Shown: piece after piece, positions 19,301 to 27,208 of the stretch
Layout of the letters: the number at the start of each line of letters is the position of its first letter
How positions within the stretch are numbered: position 1 is the first letter of the stretch
DNA from: Minisyncoccota bacterium
Lineage (GTDB): Bacteria > Patescibacteriota > Minisyncoccia > JAHIHE01 > JAGLIN01
NCBI GenBank assembly: GCA_023142995.1
Contig: JAGLIM010000053.1
Coordinates: forward strand, 1 to 33,723
Direction of reading: 5' to 3'
Length of the DNA: 33,723 nt
The notes under the pieces: generated by a model
Seen by the model: the letters and a program-made list of their open reading frames with translations, nothing else
Databases searched by the model: none
Told to the model about the DNA's origin: nothing
Position numbers and translations under genes: made by a program

Positions 19301-20238
19301 GCGGCTCCGTTGTAGGGATCAATATATGTTGGATAGCAATGCGTTTCAGCATGTCCTGCGAAATGACGAAGAACTTTTTTCAAATAAGACGCGCTTGCTA
19401 CAATAGGGCTTGAGGGTATAAGATCCTCAGTCATATATCCGCGAATTATGGAACCATCAAAGGCAACTAAAGAATTTCTAGGATTTCTTCTCCATTGATC
19501 TTTGATAATATCCATAAGACTATCTTCCATTAAACAGCCATCAATATCAAATATTCCTCCAAAAAACAGATGTCTCGAATGCTCCGAATTTACCTGAGCA
19601 TACTTGTATATCTCAACATCTGTCGGATTACGACCAAGATAAATGGTAAACAGATCAATGATCGTTTCAATATCCTGTTTATCCATTGAGAGTCCTAATT
19701 CTTTGTTGATAGCAAGTAAAACATCTATTCCTTCTTCTAAAAGTGGAATAGTTTTTACGGGTTCAGGTTTTGAATTAGATTCAAAACTTGTCAAAGGCTC
19801 TTCATAGATTATCTCTGTCATCCGATCATAGAACAAAGAAGATAATTCTTCCTTTTGCTTCTCATTAAGACTTATTGATACTCCTACTCTCAGAGATCTT
19901 TCAATTCGAAGAACTTCTTTAATCTCACAAGAATGACATATTGAAACTGCTGTTGAAGAGTAAGTAGTTTCAAAATTTAACCTAGGTCCAGCTTCAAATA
20001 TAGTAGGACTATTCAATATAAATGATTCTTTCCCAAAGTCATCAGGTTTAAATGTTTCCCTAAGAAGCCATATCAATTTTGACTCACTTTTTGGCATTAA
20101 TTCGCCATTAGTCTCAACATAAAAGCACGTTTCTGTTTTGATATTTCCTGCTTTAATAACAGGTCCATTCCATTCTACCAGTAACTGGCTTATCTTTGCT
20201 TTTGTTAAAGCATCTTTTCTATAATATTTCCTTATCAT
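16345..20238 (-). CDS. purL: Phosphoribosylformylglycinamidine synthase (PurL with C-terminal PurQ-type glutaminase)
   Basis: GGRIRDNQVGAGRGG, DLGAGGDCNAVSEL, FGVCNGCQL class I amidotransferase nucleophile; start chosen at MIRKYYRK by SD. Confidence 0.92.
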   Translation of the reverse strand: MIRKYYRKDALTKAKISQLLVEWNGPVIKAGNIKTETCFYVETNGELMPKSESKLIWLLRETFKPDDFGKESFILNSPTIFEAGPRLNFETTYSSTAVSICHSCEIKEVLRIERSLRVGVSISLNEKQKEELSSLFYDRMTEIIYEEPLTSFESNSKPEPVKTIPLLEEGIDVLLAINKELGLSMDKQDIETIIDLFTIYLGRNPTDVEIYKYAQVNSEHSRHLFFGGIFDIDGCLMEDSLMDIIKDQWRRNPRNSLVAFDGSIIRGYMTEDLIPSSPIVASASYLKKVLRHFAGHAETHCYPTYIDPYNGAATGPGGRIRDNQVGAGRGGRFGVGGAGYFTGNLHIPGYILPWEQNDWIAKDLLTLPLKIMIKASDGASDYHNCIGEPLIYGATRMTGLLLPDGEYHSFFKPILYTVGTGQVENDHIKKGTAQKGMLLIQVGGPAYRIGLGGASGSSKIQSQEDDTELDFSAVQRGDPEMEQRMNRLIRACTELGNKNPIVLMQDLGAGGDCNAVSELIHPAGARIDLRAIPLGDKSLSVLEYWCNESQERNALLIRPEKLDLIQQICEREDIPFAVIGEITGDGKIVLYDENDNSCPVDLPLDKILEKVKPKTFEMEHLDPILEPLLLPKDLTVFEALDMVLRSIGSKRHLIIKGDRSVTGLVSQQQCVGPNQLTLSNYAIMAQSHFGLTGTALSLGEQPLKGLVSPWAMAHMAVSEALFNIIGAKITKLEDVKLLANWMLAAKLPGEGAWLYDAVCALRDILLELGIAIIGGKDSLSMALEATGPDNETHIVKAPGQLIISAMAPMDDITNKVTPDLKKSGNVLLFINPSNGKNRLGGSTLAQVHSQIGDDCPDMESASLFKRSFEAVQMLIDRDLICSIHDRSDGGLVVTLLEMAFAGNVGLDISIESNAKTIETLFNEELGLVMETDKPEEVLKLLTDFGVPVEEIGAVGNRGGKIKIEHNNILVLDEEMTALRQIWEATSTEIDKLQANPECVEEEAQVNAELIKDPPYRLTFEPSSILNSSNKPKIAIIRERGSNGDKEMTSAFYLAGFDPWDATMTDIIKGNITLDQFKGIAFVGGFTFGDVLDAGKGWAGVIKFNPEVKEQFDNFYARSDTFSFGVCNGCQLMALLGWVPWSRISDEKQPRFISNNSGRFESRFPTVEIQPSPAIMFKGMEGSRIGVWSAHAQGRLFVPDKQMLHEIVEKKLVPIAFVDISGKPTEVYPFNPNGSPFGIAGLCSENGRHLAMMPHSERSFLLWQLPWIPEEWKDLEASPWLKMFQNAYSWCIQQEENK

Positions 20239-20342
20239 TTTCTCACCTTCTCTGAATAAATTGTCTAAAGAACAACTAAATTTACACTTAGCCATAGCAC
20301 CATACTAAATGAAATGATAATAAAACGCAATAGTATAATAAA

Positions 20343-20372
20343 AAGCAGGAAGAAGTGAGAACTCTTCCTGAC
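20343..20372 (-). terminator. Terminator downstream of purM
   Basis: Minus CAGGAAGA-N9-TCTTCCTG followed by CTTTTTATT. Confidence 0.75.
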
Positions 20373-20382
20373 TATTACGATC

Positions 20383-21624
20383 TTAACTGTCTTCTGATGT
20401 AAGAAGACCGCCTTCTTTAAATCGCGATTGAATTGTTATTTGTCCTTTGTTTGTATTAAATGCTTCTCGCATAGTTTCTCCTATGATCTGCGCTCTTATA
20501 CCGTCTTTCGCTGCTTCTCTAATGATAATGTTTGCATCTTCTACAGTTTTTGCAACGACCATCATTCCGCATGCACCATGGAAAGAACCATAAGCCTGCT
20601 TATCAGTTATTCTTAATTCTGTATCCCATGACATTTCTTGAGCCAAAAGAAGAACTTCAGGAGGATTTGGCATTGCATATAAATAGGCACCAACACCTTG
20701 CGGAAGTATTTCTCCAAATTTACCCCAGACACCTCCTCCAGTTATATGAGCTATTCCAGCTATTTGCGCAAGTGGATCACCGACTCTGCCATCAGGCTTC
20801 CATCCTATGATTCTACAAATAGTTTTTGCATAGCTTATGGAAGGCACGGTAAGCTTTCTGGCAAACTCAATGGCTTCTTGGTTATTTACAATATCTTTGA
20901 CATTAGGTCCAAATATTTTCAAAAACAATTTTGTAAATACTCCTCCGCCATTACAGCGATAGCCATCTTCTGCAAATCCAACGATCACCATTTCTGGTCT
21001 TATTTCGGAATTATCAATCAGCAAATCTTTATGCACTAAACCAAAACAAAACGCACTCCATGTAAGTATGAGTTGCTTGTTTGATGATATATCACAAAAC
21101 GCTGTAATACTATCTTTCATTACCGCAGTTTCTCCAGTAATGTTTATAAGATTACTTTGTTTTAATGCTAATTCATATCCTTCAAACAATGCTCGCATTG
21201 ACGGCATGTTCTCTTTGGTTATACTTTTGACACCAATTTCATTACCTATTCCACAAGGGAACATTCCGAATTTTGCAAGATCATCTGCAGTCATCGCAAT
21301 TATTTCCCAGCCCAGTCCACGGAACACTTCTGGGTCTGCAACAAGTGTGGAAAATTGTGGCTTTCCACCAGCTCCGTCGTTTTGAACTGCTTCGGTCATT
21401 GTCCATGAGGTGACTTTTCCGCTTTGTGGATCAATTTGGCATTTTGCCATCTCTTTGAGAATATGTTGTTTAAATGAATAAACAACTCCTCCTCGAAAAT
21501 TTCCACCCAGTGGCATAATGGTCACAGCATCATTGTTCTGGAAACTTCTCCTACAAACAGCACTTGCTATTTTCGATACTTCATCTCCAGGATCTATTAC
21601 TTCTTCTTTATAAAGATCTATCAC
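20383..21624 (-). CDS. purM: Phosphoribosylformylglycinamidine cyclo-ligase (AIR synthase)
   Basis: AHITGGGVWGKFGEILPQGVGAYL; GTG start with AGGAGGT SD. Confidence 0.85.
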   Translation of the reverse strand: MIDLYKEEVIDPGDEVSKIASAVCRRSFQNNDAVTIMPLGGNFRGGVVYSFKQHILKEMAKCQIDPQSGKVTSWTMTEAVQNDGAGGKPQFSTLVADPEVFRGLGWEIIAMTADDLAKFGMFPCGIGNEIGVKSITKENMPSMRALFEGYELALKQSNLINITGETAVMKDSITAFCDISSNKQLILTWSAFCFGLVHKDLLIDNSEIRPEMVIVGFAEDGYRCNGGGVFTKLFLKIFGPNVKDIVNNQEAIEFARKLTVPSISYAKTICRIIGWKPDGRVGDPLAQIAGIAHITGGGVWGKFGEILPQGVGAYLYAMPNPPEVLLLAQEMSWDTELRITDKQAYGSFHGACGMMVVAKTVEDANIIIREAAKDGIRAQIIGETMREAFNTNKGQITIQSRFKEGGLLTSEDS

Positions 21625-21845
21625 TCTATTTTACCTCCTATTATACATCTAAGAACAATCAAAATTATCTTTCAATTATTCTTTTTTTATACTATCACAG
21701 TTAAAATTAAAATCAATAATTATTAAAATGAAATGGGAGAAAACCAACCTTGAATTGACACTAAAGTCTTAATATTTTTCGACCTTGCTCCGAAATCTAT
21801 CACATACAGAATAGACTTTTTATGATATGATTTTATTAATCTTAA

Positions 21846-22031
21846 ATGGAGGTCATTAAAATTAAAGGAAAAAACATATATGGAGTTCCCGATCATTGGG
21901 AAAAGATCCATAAAAGGAAAGAGCATCTAGGAGACTTTCGCATTTGTAAAAGGTGCCGGGACTTATTTGAGAATCCAAGCACAATCCCCGTAATTATAAG
22001 CGTAAAGACTTTAAAAGAAGTAAAACCCTAG
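21846..22031 (+). CDS. Small hypothetical protein with CxxC motif; start may be ATG 21846 or ATT 21861
   Basis: KGKNIYGVPDHWEKIHKRKEHLGDFRICKRCRDLFENPS...; GGAGGT lies 7 nt before in-frame ATT at 21861. Confidence 0.5.
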   Translation: MEVIKIKGKNIYGVPDHWEKIHKRKEHLGDFRICKRCRDLFENPSTIPVIISVKTLKEVKP

Positions 22032-22172
22032 AGAACTACTAGAGCTAGTATATAGTAGCAAAAAAGAAACATTATTAATAAAAGCTGATAATATATCTTT
22101 TTTACTACTTTTTTATTTTGATAAATTCCATTCACATTCAAATATAAAACGATAAAGATCTCTGCGGGATTG

Positions 22173-22203
22173 ACAATTTCAATATTTTGCTCTATCTTAT
22201 ATT
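22173..22203 (+). promoter_or_regulatory. Promoter TTGACA-N17-TATCTT
   Basis: gggaTTGACAatttcaatattttgctcTATCTT. Confidence 0.5.
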
Positions 22204-22263
22204 CAGATAGTCAATTTGGACTACAAAAGAATAAACACAAACAAAAAAGGAGTAATGATAAAT

Positions 22264-23439
22264 ATGTATGGAAGAACGTCATGGCTACCACCAGGTGGCA
22301 CAAACCTTTTTCAGGATATAAAAGATGAAATTGCCCTGGCAAAAAGAAGAATTATAGATATGTCTATAGGAGAACCTTCTCTTCCTCCGCTAGAAATAGC
22401 CAGGATAACAGCAGCACGAGAACTTTTAAGTTCAGATGTGAAAACACACGGATATCAAGACAACAAAACTCCAGCTCTTCTTAACTTTGCAGAACTTTTT
22501 GCTCTGTTCCATATGGACCCTCAGCTTGAAGGAAGATCAGACGTAAAGTTCCTAGGAACACCTGGCACAAAATCAATGCTCGGCGTAATAATACGCGCTT
22601 GTGGAGAAGAACTGAAGTTGGTTGGAACTCATACAAATCCCGGCTATCCAACACCAGCAGTTCAATGTGGTTATCAGGGTATACAACATTATGCTTTAAA
22701 GACCAACCCTGAGAATGACTTCCGCTTTAGCGTGGCAGACATCAAAGAAGGTACCGAGCTTTTAATGCTCAACTACCCTCACAATCCTTCGGGACAAGTG
22801 GCCACCAAAGAATTTTGGGAAGAGATCTGCGCTTATTGCGAGAAAAATGGAATCCGTCTGGTCAATGATGCTGCCTACACTGGTCTTGTTCATTATAGTA
22901 AAGACCACTGCACCTTAGCAGATGTTGCTGTCAACTATCCAAACCTTTCATGGGTAGAGCTCTACACAGCCTCCAAATTGATCAATGTAACAGGATGGAG
23001 AATTGGAGCAATGGTAGGATCACCTGATTTTATTGATGATATTGCAACCATAAAAGGCAACACAGACAGCGGACTCAGCGCCCCACTGGCAGCAGGAGTA
23101 TTAGATGCCGTGAAATATGACCAAACAGGGATAGCTACAAACAAAAATTTATACAGAGTGAGACTTCAATTTCTCATTAGAATTCTTGAAAATCAAGGCA
23201 TGCAACTTGCTGTTCGTCCCAGCGCAGGATTTTTCACTTTATGGAAAGTTCCTAAGATGGCTTTTGGGAAAACTATCACAAGAGCAGAAGAGTTTAATGA
23301 CCGAATGATCAGATTAGGTATTGTAGGTGTACCTTTTGATGGAGATGACAGCTACATAAGATACGCAGTTGTCAATGACATCATACCATTAGAAAATGAC
23401 ATTATTTCTGCTTTTGAAAAAGCAAAAGTGTCATATTAA
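22264..23439 (+). CDS. Pyridoxal-phosphate class I/II aminotransferase (LL-DAP/aspartate aminotransferase-like)
   Basis: LNYPHNPSGQVA, VNDAAYTGL, YTASKLINVTGWRIG PLP-lysine region. Confidence 0.88.
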   Translation: MYGRTSWLPPGGTNLFQDIKDEIALAKRRIIDMSIGEPSLPPLEIARITAARELLSSDVKTHGYQDNKTPALLNFAELFALFHMDPQLEGRSDVKFLGTPGTKSMLGVIIRACGEELKLVGTHTNPGYPTPAVQCGYQGIQHYALKTNPENDFRFSVADIKEGTELLMLNYPHNPSGQVATKEFWEEICAYCEKNGIRLVNDAAYTGLVHYSKDHCTLADVAVNYPNLSWVELYTASKLINVTGWRIGAMVGSPDFIDDIATIKGNTDSGLSAPLAAGVLDAVKYDQTGIATNKNLYRVRLQFLIRILENQGMQLAVRPSAGFFTLWKVPKMAFGKTITRAEEFNDRMIRLGIVGVPFDGDDSYIRYAVVNDIIPLENDIISAFEKAKVSY

Positions 23440-23498
23440 AGACAAACATAACGAATTTTCTTCCGAATCCCACAAAGGTTCGGAATTTTTTTTATAAA
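23391..23498. repeat. Direct repeat copy 1: aminotransferase 3' end plus terminator
   Basis: agaaaatgacattatttctgcttttgaaaaagcaaaagtgtcatattaaagacaaacataacgaattttcttccgaatcccacaaaggttcggaatttttttt. Confidence 0.95.
23462..23494 (+). terminator. Rho-independent terminator
   Basis: TTCCGAATCC-CACAAA-GGTTCGGAA-T8. Confidence 0.9.
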
Positions 23499-23580
23499 CT
23501 TCTTCGTGTAAAAATATTGCTATTACAACTGCTAGTAGAAAATAAAGCAGAACAAAGTCATTTTTAATAAACCCTTTATC

Positions 23581-23644
23581 ACAATTGAAAAACAATTAAA
23601 AAACAATTGAAAAACTTGACAATTTTTGATTTTTATTATATGTT
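23581..23644 (+). promoter_or_regulatory. Period-11 repeats + promoter TTGACA-N17-TATGTT
   Basis: ACAATTGAAAA ACAATTAAAAA ACAATTGAAAA ac TTGACA. Confidence 0.6.
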
Positions 23645-23729
23645 ACTTTTGGATTATAAAATACGAATTTTTGTTTTATTATCATGACTTAAAGATATTA
23701 AAATAAAATTGTTCTTTATTACAAAATTT

Positions 23730-23791
23730 ATCTAAGGTGACTTTTGTTTGATATTATCCAAAACAAATATTTAGCAAAAATCACCTTAGAT
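23730..23791 (+). promoter_or_regulatory. Leader hairpin upstream of the cytochrome gene
   Basis: ATCTAAGGTGA ... TCACCTTAGAT (11-bp perfect outer stem). Confidence 0.7.
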
Positions 23792-23837
23792 ATGAATGAA
23801 GCTATGGATAAAGCTAGGTGAACAGGAGGAACACAAA

Positions 23838-24965
23838 ATGAAAAGAATAGCGATATGGGCAAGTCTTGTAGTTCTATTTATGATAGGACTTGGATCCCCT
23901 TGTATAGCAGACAGTGTTGGTGGTTGTACAGGCTGCCACCAAGAGATTGTCGATAACTTCGAAACATCCCTGCACTATACGGCGTCAGGAATGTACGATG
24001 GATATCAAGATGGTGCTGCCGGATATTTCGGCATTGACATGGATGAATATTACGAAGAATTCAATTGTGCTAAATGCCACGTTACAACATGCACAACGTG
24101 TCATATAGGATACTCGGCTACGTACGGGCATAAACACCAAGGCAATCAGATAAACATAAGTATTGATACCTGTGATCCGTGTCATGGGAAAAAACAGACA
24201 TCCACTTTTATGGGTGAGATGCCTATGCATAAGAGTAAAGGTCCGAGTGCAGACATTCACTACGAGGCCGGAATGATTTGCACTGACTGTCATGAGCCAG
24301 AGGACATGCACGGAACTGGTGTAAAATATGACAAACAACTCGAAGCAATCTCAGTAGAATGCGGAGACTGCCACAACAATCCCGAAAAAACTGTGAATGA
24401 GATAGAGGTAACACAGTACTCGTCTGAATCTTATTCACACGAAATACACGGAGATAACTTGAGTTGTATAACTTGTCATTCAAGTTGGGTGTTAAATTGC
24501 CAGAATTGTCATCTCAAAGATCGAAAAGGGATGACAGTAACTCCAGATACGTTTTTCCTTGCGAAAGATGAAGAAGGACAGATAACGACCTTCTTCAAAA
24601 TGGAGACTAAGTATCAAGACGAAAGTCATATTGAGACTGAGTATCGAAGAGACGAAATTCATACCGTTTTCGGAGAGTGGTATGGCCACACGGCGACTAA
24701 CGAACCCAAGAAGTGCAACGTCTGCCATGAAAACGCAGAAGAGGTATTCCTCGCAAGATACACTGTCGGAGAAAATGTTCAGATCTGCGGATCATTCGTG
24801 GACAATAAAACAATTGAGCGTGTGATCAATGCCGAAATTGTCCAACCGCCAGAAGAAACTCCAGATAGTACAGATGATACGACAACAGATGAAACACCTG
24901 GTTTCAAAGCAGTCTTTGTCATTGCTGGACTGCTTGCGATTGCATATATAAGACGCCGTGAATGA
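23838..24965 (+). CDS. Secreted nine-heme c-type cytochrome with PGF-CTERM-like C-terminus
   Basis: Nine CxxCH motifs (CTGCH, CAKCH, CTTCH, CDPCH, CTDCH, CGDCH, CITCH, CQNCH, CNVCH); signal peptide; Thr/Asp/Glu/Pro-rich linker then TPGFKAVFVIAGLLAIAYIRRRE; AGGAGGA SD. Confidence 0.93.
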   Translation: MKRIAIWASLVVLFMIGLGSPCIADSVGGCTGCHQEIVDNFETSLHYTASGMYDGYQDGAAGYFGIDMDEYYEEFNCAKCHVTTCTTCHIGYSATYGHKHQGNQINISIDTCDPCHGKKQTSTFMGEMPMHKSKGPSADIHYEAGMICTDCHEPEDMHGTGVKYDKQLEAISVECGDCHNNPEKTVNEIEVTQYSSESYSHEIHGDNLSCITCHSSWVLNCQNCHLKDRKGMTVTPDTFFLAKDEEGQITTFFKMETKYQDESHIETEYRRDEIHTVFGEWYGHTATNEPKKCNVCHENAEEVFLARYTVGENVQICGSFVDNKTIERVINAEIVQPPEETPDSTDDTTTDETPGFKAVFVIAGLLAIAYIRRRE

Positions 24966-24967
24966 AT

Positions 24968-25072
24968 AGAAAATGACACCGTTTCTGCTTTAAAAAAAGC
25001 AAAAGTGTCATAAAGACAAATATAACGAATTTTCTTCCGAATCCCACAAAGGTTCGGAATTTTTTTTATAAA
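24968..25072. repeat. Direct repeat copy 2: vestigial aminotransferase 3' end plus terminator
   Basis: agaaaatgacaccgtttctgctttaaaaaaagcaaaagtgtcataaagacaaatataacgaattttcttccgaatcccacaaaggttcggaatttttttt, starting 2 nt after the cytochrome stop. Confidence 0.95.
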
Positions 25073-25105
25073 ATTAGAACTTTTTTACAAACAACCCTAA
25101 ATATC

Positions 25106-25155
25106 AAAAGCGTAGTGTATTTTGCAACGGCCGTTGCAAAACACACTACGCTTTT
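25106..25155. repeat. 50-bp near-perfect palindrome without loop
   Basis: AAAAGCGTAGTGTATTTTGCAACGG|CCGTTGCAAAACACACTACGCTTTT, one mismatch. Confidence 0.95.
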
Positions 25156-25271
25156 ATTTCTTCTGTTAAAAGTTCTAAAACCTGATTTCGGGTTTTACCC
25201 ATTAAATTATATACAATCCTATATTACAAGTTGATGATGAGTTGATAAATGATTTTTACCTAAAAACTGAG

Positions 25272-25312
25272 AGTATAACTTTTCTCACGGCCATGAGAAA
25301 AACGTTATAGTT
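25272..25312. repeat. Second GGCC-centred imperfect palindrome
   Basis: GTATAACTTTTCTCACGG|CCATGAGAAAAACGTTATAG. Confidence 0.75.
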
Positions 25313-25386
25313 GGTTTGTTTAAATATTACAGATATTATTTATAAATAAAAAAAGAGGACAGATAATATTGAATATTCCTGCCATT

Positions 25387-25833
25387 TTATATATTAATGA
25401 AATCCTGATCAGACTCTCTTTCAATTGCTTCATTTGTAATATCTAACAAAGAAGCATAATTGACATAGAAACGAACTAATGTTTCTGTTGTTTCATCTTT
25501 TTCGCTAGAGACTATAAAACCTTCAATGAATCTTCCAATATCTTTTAATATATTGTAAAAGACACCAAAACCATCTTTACATGGAAATCCAGGACTTTCT
25601 GGACCGAAGTTTGATTCTAAGTTACGCATATAGTCTCTTAGAAAACAAAACACTGCAAACATTTCTTGCTCATCTTTCATTTTTTTAGACATTTCAAGAA
25701 GTTCAAAATCTCCAACGATCTTCTTTAAATCGCAAAATGCCTCTGTTGCAGCATCTCCTCCTTCTTCCATTCGCGCAGAAATTGATCTTAATTCATTTTT
25801 TAATTCATTTATTCTTGCTTCTGATATAAGCAA
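25387..25833 (-). CDS. Hypothetical helical protein; start TTG 25833 or ATA 25827
   Basis: AGGAGG sits 2 nt before TTG but 8 nt before in-frame ATA; TTGACA-N16-TAGTAT promoter on the minus strand. Confidence 0.65.
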   Translation of the reverse strand: MLISEARINELKNELRSISARMEEGGDAATEAFCDLKKIVGDFELLEMSKKMKDEQEMFAVFCFLRDYMRNLESNFGPESPGFPCKDGFGVFYNILKDIGRFIEGFIVSSEKDETTETLVRFYVNYASLLDITNEAIERESDQDFINI

Positions 25834-25948
25834 TCCCTCCTGATCTTAAAAGTACTTTAATACTAACAAAATCTTTAAGAATGTCAACATTTATAGCCAA
25901 ATTCAATTATTAGTATCTTTACGATATTTTTTTTACAAAAAATAAAAT

Positions 25949-25976
25949 AAATCCGCTAGATGCTTCTAGCGGATAT
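25949..25976. terminator. Terminator downstream of the CoaD-CoaE gene
   Basis: ATCCGCTAGA-TGCT-TCTAGCGGAT. Confidence 0.75.
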
Positions 25977-25990
25977 TTTCGTTCAATTAA

Positions 25991-27202
25991 TTATTTATTC
26001 TCTCTTATAATTTTAAACCTCCTTTTATATTCCTTTTGAAGTTTTTCATAAACTTCTCCTGTATTCGTTTCTTTCGATCCGTCAATTTTGATAAACAGAC
26101 GGTCAAACTCTTCTCGCTGCCTTGCGATAATCTCTTCAGTTCTCTCCTTGTTACCAAACTGAAATTCAAATCTTCTTTCTATTTGTTTCTTGTTAAGACC
26201 TCTTTTTGCCATTCGTTTTTTCTGGATCTCTTTATCAACTTGAACAAGAACAATGTTCTCATTAACAAGATGAGTCATCTCACCTTCAATAAGGTTAGCT
26301 CCTTCAATCAGAAAGATTCCTTTACCAAGTTCATCCAGCCTTTTTCTGAGAAGATGAAGAATCGGATCCAACACTATTCCTACCAGCTTATCAAGCTTTC
26401 TCTTTGAGGAAAAAGCAATGTTTCCCAATTTATGCGTATCAATACTCGTATTCTCTCTTAAAAGTTTACCTCCAAATTCTCTGTTAATCTGTTTTCTAAT
26501 AGCCAAAAATCTTGGAGTGGGATCATTGCTATAAACAACTTTTCCCAATTCATCAAGACTGATATGATATATTGACATATCTTCAGTTCCACCATTTTCT
26601 TCTGAGAGCCCTTGGATATCTTCAGCGAACGTTGTTTTACCAGAAGCGATTCCTCCAGTAACCCCAATTATCAGCTGATTCTTCATCCTTATCTGAAGAG
26701 CCTCTCTTGTTAATGCTGGAGCAAAATCTTTAGCATCAATACCTAAATCGATAAAGCTCTTTAAATTGCTTGAAGAAACTTTTAGTAATGCTGGATCGGT
26801 CTGTGGAATAATAAGAGTTGTCAGACTACCAGAAAGTTTAGAATTCACTTCAGCTATCCATCTCTCAGACTTAAAGTCTTCTGAGTCCCGTGCTCCTTTC
26901 ACAAACATATTGATATTCTGTTCATAAAACAAATTTGCAATGATTCCTGAATACGGAATTACCTTCACTCTGTCTTTATATTCAACAGGTATTGTTCGTT
27001 CAATTAAAAATACTTTTTCTTCTGTTGAAAAAGTGCTTTTATCTTCTTTTTCTTCATTAACTCCGATCACAATATACAATATTGCTTTTGAATGAATCTC
27101 AAGAAAAGAGATTACGGCTGATAAGTGCCCATCGTGAAATGGATCAAAGCTACCGGGAAAACCGGCAATAAGTTGTTCTTGAATTTCTTTCATTTCTTTC
27201 AC
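25991..27202 (-). CDS. Fused pantetheine-phosphate adenylyltransferase (CoaD-like) / dephospho-CoA kinase (CoaE)
   Basis: GSFDPFHDGHL nucleotidyltransferase motif, then IGVTGGIASGKTTFAED P-loop. Confidence 0.82.
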   Translation of the reverse strand: MKEMKEIQEQLIAGFPGSFDPFHDGHLSAVISFLEIHSKAILYIVIGVNEEKEDKSTFSTEEKVFLIERTIPVEYKDRVKVIPYSGIIANLFYEQNINMFVKGARDSEDFKSERWIAEVNSKLSGSLTTLIIPQTDPALLKVSSSNLKSFIDLGIDAKDFAPALTREALQIRMKNQLIIGVTGGIASGKTTFAEDIQGLSEENGGTEDMSIYHISLDELGKVVYSNDPTPRFLAIRKQINREFGGKLLRENTSIDTHKLGNIAFSSKRKLDKLVGIVLDPILHLLRKRLDELGKGIFLIEGANLIEGEMTHLVNENIVLVQVDKEIQKKRMAKRGLNKKQIERRFEFQFGNKERTEEIIARQREEFDRLFIKIDGSKETNTGEVYEKLQKEYKRRFKIIRENK

Positions 27203-27208
27203 CTCTTT

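Noticed and set aside
16345-21624. Purine genes as a novel system
   Set aside because: PurB, PurL and PurM look like ordinary enzymes of the known pathway; only the taxonomic context is mildly notable.
23914-24979. Alternative-frame ORFs within the cytochrome gene
   Set aside because: They conflict with a frame containing nine CxxCH motifs and a signal peptide.
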